From JAJRZX01 sp964407495 (GTDB lineage Bacteria; Desulfobacterota; GWC2-55-46; JADFVP01): DNA of 38,941 bases. Both the position numbers and the translations under genes were made by a program. The stretch lies in NCBI GenBank assembly GCA_964407495.1, contig CAYOVP010000014.1, positions 1 through 38,941 on the forward strand, read 5' to 3'. A model generated the notes under the pieces. The model was given only the letters and a program-made list of their open reading frames with translations, did not search any database and had not been told where the DNA came from. Of this stretch, positions 1 to 8,762 are shown one piece after another; the first letter of the stretch is position 1; each line of letters begins with the position of its first letter.

Positions 1-8
1 AACAAGAA

Positions 9-36
9 GGGCCGCGCAGACTCTGCGCGGCCCTTT
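9..36. terminator. Strong hairpin, probable (bidirectional) terminator
   Basis: Perfect 11-bp inverted repeat at 9-19 and 23-33 (GC-rich, loop ACT) followed by TTT on the plus strand and by TTCTTG on the minus strand. It would end transcription entering from the left edge of the window, or serve as a second stop behind pilA. The gene it belongs to on the left is not visible. Confidence 0.6.
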
Positions 37-50
37 CTCTATCAGACCAA

Positions 51-83
51 TAAAAAGAGAAGGGGCCGTGGGCCCCTTCTCTT
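51..83 (-). terminator. Rho-independent terminator of pilA
   Basis: Perfect 13-bp inverted repeat at 55-67 and 71-83 (loop GTG). Read on the minus strand it is followed by a T-rich run (positions 55 down to 51). It lies about 70 bases past the pilA stop codon, so it is the expected end of the pilA transcript. A second strong hairpin at 9-33 follows. Confidence 0.8.
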
Positions 84-101
84 CTGCTACAGGCGGGAGG
101 T

Positions 102-141
102 TAAGATGAGATTATGAGATGGGACAGTAAGATGAGATTAT
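102..141. repeat. 14-bp direct repeat downstream of pilA
   Basis: The 14-mer TAAGATGAGATTAT occurs at 102-115 and again at 128-141, with the shorter GATGAGATTA also appearing at 143-152. The repeats sit between the pilA stop and its terminator, in the pilA 3' untranslated region. No function is evident; replication slippage is a simple explanation. Confidence 0.6.
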
Positions 142-150
142 ATGATGAGA

Positions 151-561
151 TTAGGGATTGGGGACGAAAGTGATGTTGCCGTCATAAGGAATGGTGGCTA
201 TATTGGCCTTTGCCTGAGCGTTAAGGGGGGTGGAGTGAAGCACAACACTGCCGGATGTAAGGGTCATGTCACCGCTGTCCCAGACAACGTTAGCAGACTT
301 CTGGAAACCACCGGATACGAGTTTGTCAATAGAGTCAACCGTCTCTGTGGGGTTGTCTGTAAGATATGCCTGGGCCGCTGTGTAGGCATTCTTTGCGTCT
401 GAGTTGATCTCCGTGGCATATGCCCTCAGACGGTACTTGGTAAACTGAGGTATGGCGATGGCCGCGAGTATGGCTATGATGGCCACAACGATGAGGAGCT
501 CGACGAGTGTAAAACCACCGCGGTCATCCCTGAGTTTCCTGAGTGCGTTGTTGATAGTCAT
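151..561 (-). CDS. pilA: Type IV major pilin (prepilin) PilA
   Basis: A 136-residue prepilin. Residues 1-16 form a short basic leader ending in Gly-Gly; the mature protein starts at Phe17 (FTLVELLIVV...), with the invariant Glu at mature position 5 and a long hydrophobic alpha1-N helix. Cleavage and N-methylation by PilD (not in this window) are expected. The mature protein is about 120 residues, longer than the short Geobacter pilin but with the same N-terminal aromatic pattern (F1, F24, Y27, Y32). There is no C-terminal Cys pair, so a classical D-loop disulfide is absent. The ATG at 559-561 has a strong AAGGAGG Shine-Dalgarno. It is transcribed alone from a sigma-54 promoter, with its own terminator, downstream of the pilus machinery. 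It polymerises into the pilus fibre at the inner membrane. Identification as a pilin is secure; its role as the major subunit is inferred from context. Confidence 0.95.
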   Translation of the reverse strand: MTINNALRKLRDDRGGFTLVELLIVVAIIAILAAIAIPQFTKYRLRAYATEINSDAKNAYTAAQAYLTDNPTETVDSIDKLVSGGFQKSANVVWDSGDMTLTSGSVVLHSTPLNAQAKANIATIPYDGNITFVPNP

Positions 562-636
562 TTGTTTCCTCCTTTTCTGTGATGATAGAATTTTTTTGAT
601 CCCGCATTTGCGTGCTCAATCTGTTGCCCCTGTTTA

Positions 637-653
637 TTGCAAGGGCCGTGCCA
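637..653 (-). promoter_or_regulatory. Sigma-54 (RpoN) promoter of pilA
   Basis: On the minus strand the sequence reads TGGCACGGCCCTTGCAA, matching the -24/-12 consensus TGGCACG-N4-TTGCA. The GG (652-651) and GC (640-639) elements are separated by exactly 10 bases. The predicted start, near 627, leaves a leader of roughly 65 nt before the pilA ATG. The neighbouring pilR encodes a sigma-54 activator with a GAFTGA motif, so PilR is the likely activator. Confidence 0.88.
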
Positions 654-715
654 ATTGAAAAAACCTTTAAAAACAATGTGTTATAAGAGGAGGGGTGGGA
701 GATGGCACGCGGGAG

Positions 716-730
716 TGACAATTTTTGTCA
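716..730. promoter_or_regulatory. Candidate upstream activator site for pilA
   Basis: Perfect inverted repeat TGACAA-TTT-TTGTCA, about 65-75 bp upstream of the -24 element of the pilA promoter and just past the stop codon of the TPR membrane protein gene. The position suits an enhancer-type PilR site, and TGTC half-sites occur in known PilR targets. It has no T-tract and does not look like a terminator. Assignment to PilR is inference. Confidence 0.35.
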
Positions 731-745
731 GCAAAGAGGAACTTT

Positions 746-3055
746 TTACTCTTTTTTGACATATTTTTCCAGCACCCTTCTTATGCCAGCGGCCTTGTCT
801 TTCTCTTTCTTGTACTCGAGCATCTTGGCAAGATTCTCATAAACAGCCCTGTACTCAGGATTCTCGGAAATGGCCCGGGAGTAGTACATGACGCCCTCCT
901 CGATCTTTCGGGCCTCGAAGAGCGTATTCCCGAGGTTGTAGCAGACCTCTGCCCTCTCCTTACCCTCCTCGGCAAGGAAGGCGGCCTTCTTGAGGGCAAC
1001 CTCGGCCTCGGGAAGCCTGCCGAGTTTGAACTCCGCCATGCCAAGGGTCTTGAGCCCCGTGAACTCGGCCTTGTCATCGGCAAGTACCACGTACTTTCTC
1101 AGCCACTCTGCAGCCCTCCCATAGTCTTTCTTGTCATAATATACGAGGCCAAGGCCGAGATAGGGCTTCTTGAACCCCCTGTCAAGGCGAATCGACTTCC
1201 TGAAGGCCTCGATGGCCTCGTCACGACGGCCTGCCTTACCAAGGGCAAGCCCAAGGTCATAATAGACAAAACTGCCGGGCCGCTGAGTAGCGGCTTTTTC
1301 GAGTTCTGCCACAGCCTCCTCCCTGAGCGCCTTGCCCCCCATCTTTCCGTCCAGAAGCCCCATGAGCCTGTGCGGCCTGGCAAAGACGACGCCGTCCTCT
1401 CCGTCATGGAGCGAACTCATTACGGCCTCCAGTTCACCCTTCATCTTGAGAAGCCCTTTCCTGTCTTGCGGAAGTTCGATCTTTTTCTTTGTCTTGCATG
1501 GCGAAAAAGAAAGGCCCAGTTCATCTATAAGATCGTCATAGATACTGCCCTTCTTGAGATAAAGGGCCGAGACGTCGTCAAATACAACGGGGGTCCAGTC
1601 ATCGGACTTGAAGAGGACTCCGCAGAGTGACCTGTCGAGTTTTACGAGGGCCATGGTAAGGTCGAACTCATCTGCCACCTTCTCCCAGTCTTTTTTCTTT
1701 GTAACGTGCCTCGCCTTCCAGAAAAAGAGGGGCGAATAAACCGTTGGGGTTCTTCCGTCGATAAAGACCTTGAGTTCCGGGTACTCGAAGATGAGATAGC
1801 CGCCAAAGACATAGGCGTTGTATATATTCCCCTTGAGGCCATGTTCCTTCATGAAGCGAACCGTGCCCACGGGGTGGTCAATCGTCCTTACGCCAAGGCC
1901 GATATTGTCCATAAACTTGTGGCTCTGAAGGATAAGACCAGTAAGAAGGGCCACAAAGATAGTGAGGCAGATACCAGCCCTGGTCCATTGCCTGTAATCT
2001 TTCCTGCCCGCCTCCATGTACACGCCAAGGTTATGGGCAATGATGGGGGCCGCGAAAAAGGCGAATTGGCCCACCCAGCGCACATGGCTGACAGCCATGT
2101 ACAGGGCCCCGCCAAAGAGCATGAGGTCTCGTGTCTTGAGGCGCCTGAGGTTCAGCACAATGGAGATAGCGCCAAGGTAGAAGAGGATACGGAAGGCAAA
2201 AAAATTAAGGGGTATGGGATAAAAATAGAGGAAAAGTGTCTTGAGAGAGACCTTGCTCCACTCGCCTATATGCCTGAGCGCATCGGCATTGAGGCCGCTC
2301 TGGTGGAGGAAGGGGAAGATTGCGAGTTTCAGCCCATAGGGGTTGATTAGAGTAACAAGTGGCGTGAGAACGGCAAGGACAATAAGCCTCTTCTGCCGTT
2401 GAACGACCTCTCCCACGCCACTGAGACCTGACTCGAGTAGTGCGTCAAGGACCTCGCCGCCTGCGTATGCCCAGACAATGAAGACGCCAAGGATGGAACT
2501 GGAGTGAATATTGACCCAGAAGACCTGTATGGGCAGTATGACGAAGAGAGGGGCAAAACGAGGACGCCGCTCGTTCATGTTGAGAAGCAGGAGGTACAGG
2601 GAGATGAAGAGAAAACCAAAGAGGTGAGGCCTTATGAAGAGGCGTGAAAAGGCGCAGTTCAGGACCAGGATCATGAGAAGGGCCAGGATCCAGACCCTCT
2701 GCCTCGTGAGATAGACGATATTCAGGGCAAGCACGCCGAAGATACCGAACAAGAGGATCAATTCGAGCAGGTACAGACCTGTCCAGCCGCCGAGCCAGGT
2801 GTAGAAGGCATGGGCAATTACCTGGAAGCCCCAGGTAAAGTCCACCCACTCATGGCCTGCGAAGGTATAACTAAAGGGATCGGTAAAGGGGACCTTCCAG
2901 TGAGTAGAAATCCACTTGCCCGCACGAAGGGCCCAGAAGATGTCCGCGTCCCAGTGTTGCGTCTGTGTGGCGCCGAGGACAAGAAAAAAAGCCACCCAGA
3001 CAAGGACAAGGATGACTATGATGCCAGTGGCGCGGTCAGTCTTCGTGTATCTCAT
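746..3055 (-). CDS. Polytopic membrane protein with C-terminal TPR repeats (possible GT-C type glycosyltransferase)
   Basis: A 769-residue protein. The N-terminal ~400 residues hold about ten hydrophobic segments. After the first of these is a loop with DADIFW, a DPFSYTF stretch and GHEWVDF, reminiscent of the acidic first periplasmic loop of GT-C fold glycosyltransferases. A soluble stretch follows (~400-570), then about five TPR units (~579-769). The start overlaps the end of pilR by 20 bp and has no clear Shine-Dalgarno, suggesting translational coupling. It lies between pilR and pilA. Pilin O-glycosyltransferases (TfpO/PglL types) often sit beside pilin genes and some large membrane glycosyltransferases end in TPRs, so a role in pilin or surface glycan modification is a reasonable guess. 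No defining catalytic motif is certain; it could instead be an unrelated membrane protein. Confidence 0.75.
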   Translation of the reverse strand: MRYTKTDRATGIIVILVLVWVAFFLVLGATQTQHWDADIFWALRAGKWISTHWKVPFTDPFSYTFAGHEWVDFTWGFQVIAHAFYTWLGGWTGLYLLELILLFGIFGVLALNIVYLTRQRVWILALLMILVLNCAFSRLFIRPHLFGFLFISLYLLLLNMNERRPRFAPLFVILPIQVFWVNIHSSSILGVFIVWAYAGGEVLDALLESGLSGVGEVVQRQKRLIVLAVLTPLVTLINPYGLKLAIFPFLHQSGLNADALRHIGEWSKVSLKTLFLYFYPIPLNFFAFRILFYLGAISIVLNLRRLKTRDLMLFGGALYMAVSHVRWVGQFAFFAAPIIAHNLGVYMEAGRKDYRQWTRAGICLTIFVALLTGLILQSHKFMDNIGLGVRTIDHPVGTVRFMKEHGLKGNIYNAYVFGGYLIFEYPELKVFIDGRTPTVYSPLFFWKARHVTKKKDWEKVADEFDLTMALVKLDRSLCGVLFKSDDWTPVVFDDVSALYLKKGSIYDDLIDELGLSFSPCKTKKKIELPQDRKGLLKMKGELEAVMSSLHDGEDGVVFARPHRLMGLLDGKMGGKALREEAVAELEKAATQRPGSFVYYDLGLALGKAGRRDEAIEAFRKSIRLDRGFKKPYLGLGLVYYDKKDYGRAAEWLRKYVVLADDKAEFTGLKTLGMAEFKLGRLPEAEVALKKAAFLAEEGKERAEVCYNLGNTLFEARKIEEGVMYYSRAISENPEYRAVYENLAKMLEYKKEKDKAAGIRRVLEKYVKKE

Positions 3056-4433
3056 ATTTGCTGAGTTTGTACCTCATGGATCGGAAGGAGAGCCCAAGTA
3101 ACTCGGCGGCCTTCTTCTTCACGCCCCCTGCCTTCTTTAGGGCGCGTGTTATCATCTCCTTCTCAATGTCCTCGACTGTCTTCTCGAGGTCTATGCCATC
3201 GTCCGAGAGTTCGAGATCATAGTTCCTGGAGGAAGGCACCCTCTGCCTGGCCTCTGGCTCAGGGAGCACTGCCTCGGTAAGCATGTCTCCAGATTCCAAG
3301 GCCACGGCCCTCTCCATTATATTCTCCAGTTCACGGATGTTCCCGGGGTACTCGAACCCCTCCAGCCTCTTCATGGCCTCTTTCGTAATACCATGCATGG
3401 TCTTGCCGTGCATGGCGCAGTATTTTCGCAGGAAGTACTCGGCAAGTAGCGGAATATCCTCTCTACGTTCACGAAGGGGAGGCAGGTCTATGTGTATGAC
3501 GTTCAGCCTGTAATAGAGGTCTTCACGGAACCTGCCGGCCTGAACCTCTGTGGCAAGGTCCTTGTTCGAGGCCGCGATGACCCTCAGGTCAACGGTCTTG
3601 TCCTCCTTGCCGCCGAGCCTTCGGAAGGTCCTCTCCTGGATAAAACGCAGTAGTTTCACCTGCAACTGCAGCGGCATCTCCGTTATCTCGTCAAGGAATA
3701 GCGTGCCACCGTCGGCCTGCTCGATGAGGCCTTCCTTCTCGGTCACTGCCCCTGTAAAGGCGCCCCGCTCGTGCCCGAAGAGTTCGCTCTCCATGAGGTT
3801 CTCGGGGATGGCCCCGCAGTTTATGGCCACGAACCTCTCGTTGTCTGGGTCTGCCTCGTAGTGGACGGCCCTGGCGATGAGTTCCTTTCCTGTGCCGGAC
3901 TCGCCTGTTATGAGAACGCTCGCCTTTGTTGCGGCCACGCCCCGTATGATGCGGAAGATCTCCAGCATGGCCGGGTTCTGGCTTACTATGCTCTTTATAC
4001 CACGGCTCTGGCTTATCTTCTGTCTGAGGAGGCGGTTCTCCTGCTTCAGTTTCCTGAAGTCCAGGGCCTTGGCTATGTTCATCTTTATCTCGTCTATGTT
4101 GAAGGGCTTGGTAAGGTAATCATAGGCCCCGTACTTCATGGTCTCTATGGCCGTCTCCACAGAGGCATAGGCAGTTATCATTATAACGGGCGCCTCGTTG
4201 TCAATGGCCTTTAACTCCTTCAGGAGCGTGAGACCGTCCATACCAGGCATACGCATGTCGGTAATGACAAGGTCGAAGGGATTGGCGCGGCAGTAGGAGA
4301 GTGCCCCTTCGGCACTGGGAAAACTCACAACAGAGTAACCGCTCCGGCGAAGGAGGATCTCGAGAAATGTGCGCATGTCCTGCTCATCGTCCACTACGAC
4401 GATATGGTTCTCTTTTTTCTTCTCACGGGTCAT
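3036..4433 (-). CDS. pilR: Sigma-54-dependent response regulator PilR
   Basis: A 465-residue NtrC-family regulator. The receiver domain (about 8-125) has acidic residues D15-D16, phosphoacceptor D59 and K109. The AAA+ domain has Walker A GESGTGKE (177-184), the sigma-54 contact loop GAFTGA (224-229) and Walker B GGTLFLDE (242-249). A Fis-type helix-turn-helix ends the protein (about 425-461). It should be phosphorylated by PilS, encoded just upstream, and activate RpoN polymerase at the pilA promoter found in this window. The name PilR rests on its place between pilS and pilA; the domains alone would only give NtrC family. The pilS stop lies 79 bp upstream and the ribosome site is weak (GGAG about 10 nt before ATG). 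Confidence 0.93.
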   Translation of the reverse strand: MTREKKKENHIVVVDDEQDMRTFLEILLRRSGYSVVSFPSAEGALSYCRANPFDLVITDMRMPGMDGLTLLKELKAIDNEAPVIMITAYASVETAIETMKYGAYDYLTKPFNIDEIKMNIAKALDFRKLKQENRLLRQKISQSRGIKSIVSQNPAMLEIFRIIRGVAATKASVLITGESGTGKELIARAVHYEADPDNERFVAINCGAIPENLMESELFGHERGAFTGAVTEKEGLIEQADGGTLFLDEITEMPLQLQVKLLRFIQERTFRRLGGKEDKTVDLRVIAASNKDLATEVQAGRFREDLYYRLNVIHIDLPPLRERREDIPLLAEYFLRKYCAMHGKTMHGITKEAMKRLEGFEYPGNIRELENIMERAVALESGDMLTEAVLPEPEARQRVPSSRNYDLELSDDGIDLEKTVEDIEKEMITRALKKAGGVKKKAAELLGLSFRSMRYKLSKYEIHED

Positions 4434-4512
4434 AGATCATGCGCTCCAGGGCCATATGGACCCAAGACAGGATATTCCCTTTTCATCATATTCTCAAGAA
4501 GTTTCTCTACCT

Positions 4513-6195
4513 TCAGGTCTGCATGGCAAGAGAGGCGGCAAGAGGCAGCGTCACGATGAACTCGGCGCCCTTACCGGGCTCACTCCTTACGCTGATCCTG
4601 CCGTTGTGGCTCTCCACGATGCTGTGCGCGATGGCAAGGCCAAGGCCGGTGCCTCCCTCGCGCGACGAATAAAAGGGGTCGAAGATCCTCGAGAGTTCTT
4701 CTCTGGCCATGCCCCTTCCCGTATCCCTTATGCTTATGGATGCGGCCGGCCTTGGCTCGGACCCGCCGCCTTCGTCGTCACCAGAGGGGGGGAGGCCCTC
4801 TCTCCAAGAGGTAATGATGATACGGCCCTTGCCCTCCTCCATGGCCTGCGCAGAGTTGAGGAAGATGTTCCAGAAGACCTGGCCGAGTTGTCTCGCGTCA
4901 CCAAAGACCATAATGTTCCCTTCGAGCCTGTTCTCAATCTCTATGGCCCCGGCCTCTCCGGAGTTCCTGAAGAGGCGTATCTTCTCGTCGAGAATCTCTT
5001 TAAGGTCCAGTACCCCCCGCCTCTGGTGCGCCGGCCGGGCAAAGAGCAGGAAGTCTGTAATTAGTTCATTGAGCCTGTTCGTCTCCCGAAGGACTATGTC
5101 CATGAGCGAGAGGTCGTCTCCCTCGAGGCGGAGTTGCTCTTTCAGGACCTGTATGGAGCCGCTTATGGAGGCAAGGGGGTTTCGTACCTCATGGGCTATC
5201 CCCACGGAGAGTTCACCGAGGGCGCGCATCTTCTCGGCCCTCCTGAGTTGCTCCTCCATGGAGCGCATCTTCGAGAGGTCCTGGAATATTATGATATGGG
5301 CATCTTCCATGCCGCTTCCGCGCGAGAACCTGAACCCTATGACCACCTCCTTGCCGTCCTTCACCCGTACCGTCTTCTCCAGCCTCCTCGTCTCAGCAGA
5401 GAGAATGTTCTCTGCGCTGAAGACACCTGGAAGTATCTCGTCCACCTTCCTGTAGTATACGTCCCTCAGCGAGTAACCTGTAATCGTCTCGGCGGCGCGG
5501 TTGAAGGAGGTAATGCGAAGGTCCTTGTCTATGGTCATGATGCCGCTCGTGATGTTCTCCACGATATACTCGTTGAGCCGGGCGAGTTTGTCAAAATCTA
5601 TGCTCTGCTCCTGGAGACGTTGCTCCACGCGCTCGGTCCGCCCTGCAAGGTATCCCGTGAGGAGGGCCACGGTAAAGAAGGCAAGGGTATTGGTGGCAAT
5701 GGTGGTGATGGCATCGTCCCACCTGTGCGGGAGGTAGGAGGGAAAGATCTTGTACTTGAGGGGCAGAAGAGAGTAGAAGTCCAGGTCTATGAGGACGCCG
5801 TAGGCAATGCTCGAGAGAGACGCGGCATAGTATCCGCCCCGCTTTGAGAGGAGTATGGCCCCGCCTATGATGCTTAGAAAGTAAAGGACCTGCAGGTAAC
5901 TGTCAAGGCCGCCCGTTACATAGACCGTGAGGGTTATGATGAGGATGTCGAGGGTGACCTGAAGGTATATGAAGAGACGCAGGTTCTTCACCCACTTCAG
6001 GACAAGGGCATAGACGAGGGTGAGCGAGCCTATGAGGACTACTATGGCGTAGAGCGGATAGGGATTCAGGTAGGAGAAAGAGTATTCACGCACCTGTAAC
6101 CAAGTGGTGATGCCGAGGAAGGCAAGTGCAAGAACGGCCCTCAGGAACATTAGGACCAGGGCCTTGTTCTTGAGGGCCTCGTTTTGCTCTTTCAT
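4513..6195 (-). CDS. pilS: Sensor histidine kinase PilS
   Basis: Membrane histidine kinase of 560 residues from the ATG at 6195; a TTG two codons upstream (6201) is also in frame. It has about six transmembrane helices (~15-185), a short coiled segment, a PAS domain (~205-310), a HisKA domain with the phosphoacceptor in IAHEVRNPL (His about 335), and an HATPase domain with N box NIFLNSAQAMEEG, G1 DTGRGM and G2 GGTGLGLAIAH. Six N-terminal helices followed by PAS and kinase is the PilS architecture; in Pseudomonas PilS senses pilin in the membrane. It lies 9-15 bp after pilC and precedes pilR. An acidic, glycine-rich insert in the ATPase domain (about 471-482) is unusual but lies between motifs. 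Confidence 0.92.
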   Translation of the reverse strand: MKEQNEALKNKALVLMFLRAVLALAFLGITTWLQVREYSFSYLNPYPLYAIVVLIGSLTLVYALVLKWVKNLRLFIYLQVTLDILIITLTVYVTGGLDSYLQVLYFLSIIGGAILLSKRGGYYAASLSSIAYGVLIDLDFYSLLPLKYKIFPSYLPHRWDDAITTIATNTLAFFTVALLTGYLAGRTERVEQRLQEQSIDFDKLARLNEYIVENITSGIMTIDKDLRITSFNRAAETITGYSLRDVYYRKVDEILPGVFSAENILSAETRRLEKTVRVKDGKEVVIGFRFSRGSGMEDAHIIIFQDLSKMRSMEEQLRRAEKMRALGELSVGIAHEVRNPLASISGSIQVLKEQLRLEGDDLSLMDIVLRETNRLNELITDFLLFARPAHQRRGVLDLKEILDEKIRLFRNSGEAGAIEIENRLEGNIMVFGDARQLGQVFWNIFLNSAQAMEEGKGRIIITSWREGLPPSGDDEGGGSEPRPAASISIRDTGRGMAREELSRIFDPFYSSREGGTGLGLAIAHSIVESHNGRISVRSEPGKGAEFIVTLPLAASLAMQT

Positions 6196-6210
6196 CGTCA
6201 ATTCGTGGTC

Positions 6211-7437
6211 TTATCCGCCGCCTGCCACACCGGCGATCTGGAATATGGGCAGGTAGAGCGCTATGACTAGGCCGCCCACTACTACGCCGAGAAATGCCAT
6301 GAGAAGCGGCTCTATGAGTGAGGTCATGGCCGCAACAGCGGCATCTACTTCCTGTTCATAGAAGTCGGCTATCTTGCCGAGCATGGCGTCCAGGGCCCCT
6401 GTGGTCTCTCCGACTGCTATCATCTGCGTCACCATGCCCGGAAAGACCTTGCTCTCCATGAGCGGGTCGGCAAGGGTCTTTCCCTGGCTGAGGCTCTGGC
6501 GCGAATTCATTATGGCCTCCTCCACGACAGAGTTGCCGGCTGTCCTGGAGACGATATCAAGGGCCTCGAGTATGGGTACGCCGCTCGATATCATGGTCCC
6601 GAGGGTGCGTGTAAAGCGTGCGGTGGCCGTCTTTCTTAAAAGGTCCCCGAAGACAGGCGCCCGAAGAAGGAGCCTGTCAATTATCTTTCGGCCCTTCTCA
6701 CTGCGGTACGAGACCTTTATGAAGACGCCAAAGCCCACGATACCGCCTATCAAGAGGTACCAGAAATTCTGGATGAACTTGCTGAGCCCCACCACGACCT
6801 GTGTGGGAGCAGGCAGGGCCTGGCCGAAGTCGGCGAACATGCTCTCGAAGATGGGCACCACGAAGAGGAGCAGACCTGTCACCACAAGACTCGCTATTAT
6901 GATGACCACTACGGGGTAGGTAAGGGCGCCCTTTATCTTGTTCTTGAGTTGTTCGTTTTTTTCGAGGAAGATGGCGAGCCTGTTGAGTATGGTATCGAGT
7001 ATACCGCCCACCTCTCCGGCATTCACGAGGTTTACAAAAAGCGAGTCAAAGACCTTGGGGTGTTTGCCGAGGGCGTCGGCAAAGGTGGAGCCACCCTCCA
7101 CAGAGGTCTTGACCTCGCGCAGTATCTTCTTGAACTCCGGGTTATCATGTTGAGATGAGAGGATCTCGAGACACTGGACAAGGGGAAGGCCTGCGTCGAT
7201 CATGGTGGCGAACTGACGCGAGAAGATGGCGAGGTCTTTTGTCGTTATCTTCCTGGACATGCCAGGCACGTTGATGCTGTTGAGTTTCGTTAGAATGCCC
7301 TTCTTCTCGCTTACAGAGACGGGTATGATGCTCTGGCGGCGGAGAGTCGCCGTGGCCTGCGCGAGGTTGCCCGCCTGTATCTCTCCCTTCTTCAGCCCGC
7401 CTGCGGCGGTCTTCCCGGTATAGACAAACGTAGCCAT
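6211..7437 (-). CDS. pilC: Type IV pilus inner-membrane platform protein PilC
   Basis: A 408-residue GspF/PilC family protein. It starts MATFVYTGKTAAGG, contains the duplicated T2SSF cytoplasmic domain (~65-190 and ~270-395) with family motifs such as FSRQFATMIDAGLPL and FTRTLGTMISSGVPI, and has three membrane segments (about 169-195, 217-243 and 375-400). It is the inner-membrane platform on which PilB and PilT act. The ATG is 2 bp past the pilT stop, with GAGGAG 7 nt upstream; translational coupling to pilT is likely. Length is normal for the family. Confidence 0.95.
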   Translation of the reverse strand: MATFVYTGKTAAGGLKKGEIQAGNLAQATATLRRQSIIPVSVSEKKGILTKLNSINVPGMSRKITTKDLAIFSRQFATMIDAGLPLVQCLEILSSQHDNPEFKKILREVKTSVEGGSTFADALGKHPKVFDSLFVNLVNAGEVGGILDTILNRLAIFLEKNEQLKNKIKGALTYPVVVIIIASLVVTGLLLFVVPIFESMFADFGQALPAPTQVVVGLSKFIQNFWYLLIGGIVGFGVFIKVSYRSEKGRKIIDRLLLRAPVFGDLLRKTATARFTRTLGTMISSGVPILEALDIVSRTAGNSVVEEAIMNSRQSLSQGKTLADPLMESKVFPGMVTQMIAVGETTGALDAMLGKIADFYEQEVDAAVAAMTSLIEPLLMAFLGVVVGGLVIALYLPIFQIAGVAGGG

Positions 7438-7439
7438 CT

Positions 7440-8564
7440 TCAGACTCCTCTTCTCATTGAACTTCCAAGACCCATGGAACCGGCGGCCTGCAACATCTGC
7501 CTGAGTTCATCAGGGACCTGGCTCCTTCCCATGGCGTCTTCAAGGGTTATGGCCCTCTGCATATAGAGGTTCATAAGCGACTGGTTAAGGGTCTGCATGC
7601 CGAACTTGGTCTGTCCGACCTGCATCTGCGAGTATATCTGGTGTATCTTGTCCTCTCTTATGAGGTTTCTTATGGCAGAATTGGGTATCATTATCTCAAG
7701 GGCAAGGACGCGCCCATTGCCGTTTGCCCGAGGAAGGAGCAACTGTGATATTACACCCTCGAGGACAAAGGACAACTGGGTACGCACCTGTTGTTGCTTG
7801 GAGGACGGGAAGACATCGATTATCCTGTTGATGGTCTGCGTACAGGAGTTGGTATGCAGGGTGGCAAAGCATAGATGCCCTGTCTCTGCTATACGGAGGG
7901 CCGCGTCAATGGTCTCTGTATCTCGGAGTTCGCCCAGGAGAACTACGTCGGGGTCCTGGCGGAGGACGTACTTCAAGGCCTTGCTATAGGACTCCGTATC
8001 ATAGCCCACCTCGCGCTGGTTCACGAGAGAGCGTTGCGAACTGTGAAGATACTCTATGGGGTCTTCTATGGTGACGATATGCTCGTAGCGCTCCCTGTTT
8101 ATGCTGTCTATCATGGAAGCAAGGCTCGTACTCTTGCCGCTTCCCGTGGGGCCTGTGACAAGGACCAGGCCGCGTGGTTTTCTGCATAGTTCGGCCACTA
8201 CGGGCGGAAGGCCCAGTTCCTTGAAGGACATTATCCTGTAGGGAATTGTCCTGAAGACACCGGCCACAGTGCCGCGCTGGATGAAGAGGTTGGCGCGAAA
8301 ACGGCTCAACCCCTTTATCCCGAAAGAGAAATCGAGTTCGTTCTCCTCCTCGAACTTGAGCCTCTGCTGGTCGGTTATGATGGAATAACAGAGTTTCTTG
8401 GTATCTACGTTGCTGAGCGGAGGCCCGTCTATTGCCGTGAGTTTTCCAAGGACCCTCATCCTTGGAGGAGAGCCAGCGGTAATGTGAAGGTCTGAGCCGT
8501 CTTTTTCTACGAGTTCACGTAAGAGGTTCTGGATGGAGTAAGAAGTTGAGGCTTCTGTTGACAT
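7440..8564 (-). CDS. pilT: Type IV pilus retraction ATPase PilT
   Basis: A 374-residue secretion-ATPase. Walker A GPTGSGKS (138-145), Asp box TIEDPIEYLH (165-174), Walker B region DVVLLGELRD (206-215) and His box ETGHLCFATLHTNS (227-240) are all intact. The C-terminal AIRNLIRE motif is the PilT signature needed for retraction in studied systems. There is no N-terminal MshEN domain or Cys-rich zinc region, separating it from PilB. It depolymerises the pilus at the inner-membrane base. The start ATG has GAGGAG 6 nt upstream. A 198-bp gap separates it from pilB, so it may have its own promoter, though I could not identify one. Confidence 0.95.
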   Translation of the reverse strand: MSTEASTSYSIQNLLRELVEKDGSDLHITAGSPPRMRVLGKLTAIDGPPLSNVDTKKLCYSIITDQQRLKFEEENELDFSFGIKGLSRFRANLFIQRGTVAGVFRTIPYRIMSFKELGLPPVVAELCRKPRGLVLVTGPTGSGKSTSLASMIDSINRERYEHIVTIEDPIEYLHSSQRSLVNQREVGYDTESYSKALKYVLRQDPDVVLLGELRDTETIDAALRIAETGHLCFATLHTNSCTQTINRIIDVFPSSKQQQVRTQLSFVLEGVISQLLLPRANGNGRVLALEIMIPNSAIRNLIREDKIHQIYSQMQVGQTKFGMQTLNQSLMNLYMQRAITLEDAMGRSQVPDELRQMLQAAGSMGLGSSMRRGV

Positions 8565-8762
8565 GGGATGCTCCTCGATACGAAGGGATGGGATCTGAGA
8601 AAGGTAGCCGAGAGGCCGGCTTCATAGAATATATTAAGGGAGTTGCAATCGAAATGTTATGACTAAAGTTACAAAATGACCTGTAACCCCTATCATGATC
8701 ATCAAAATGACTGGCAGAAGGCCCCTGCACTGCTGTGGGCCGGGACCGGGAACAAAGGACTC

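Noticed and set aside
725..1630. 301-codon plus-strand ORF
   Set aside because: It lies wholly antisense to the TPR part of the membrane protein and encodes no recognisable domain; it is a shadow of the regular codon use.
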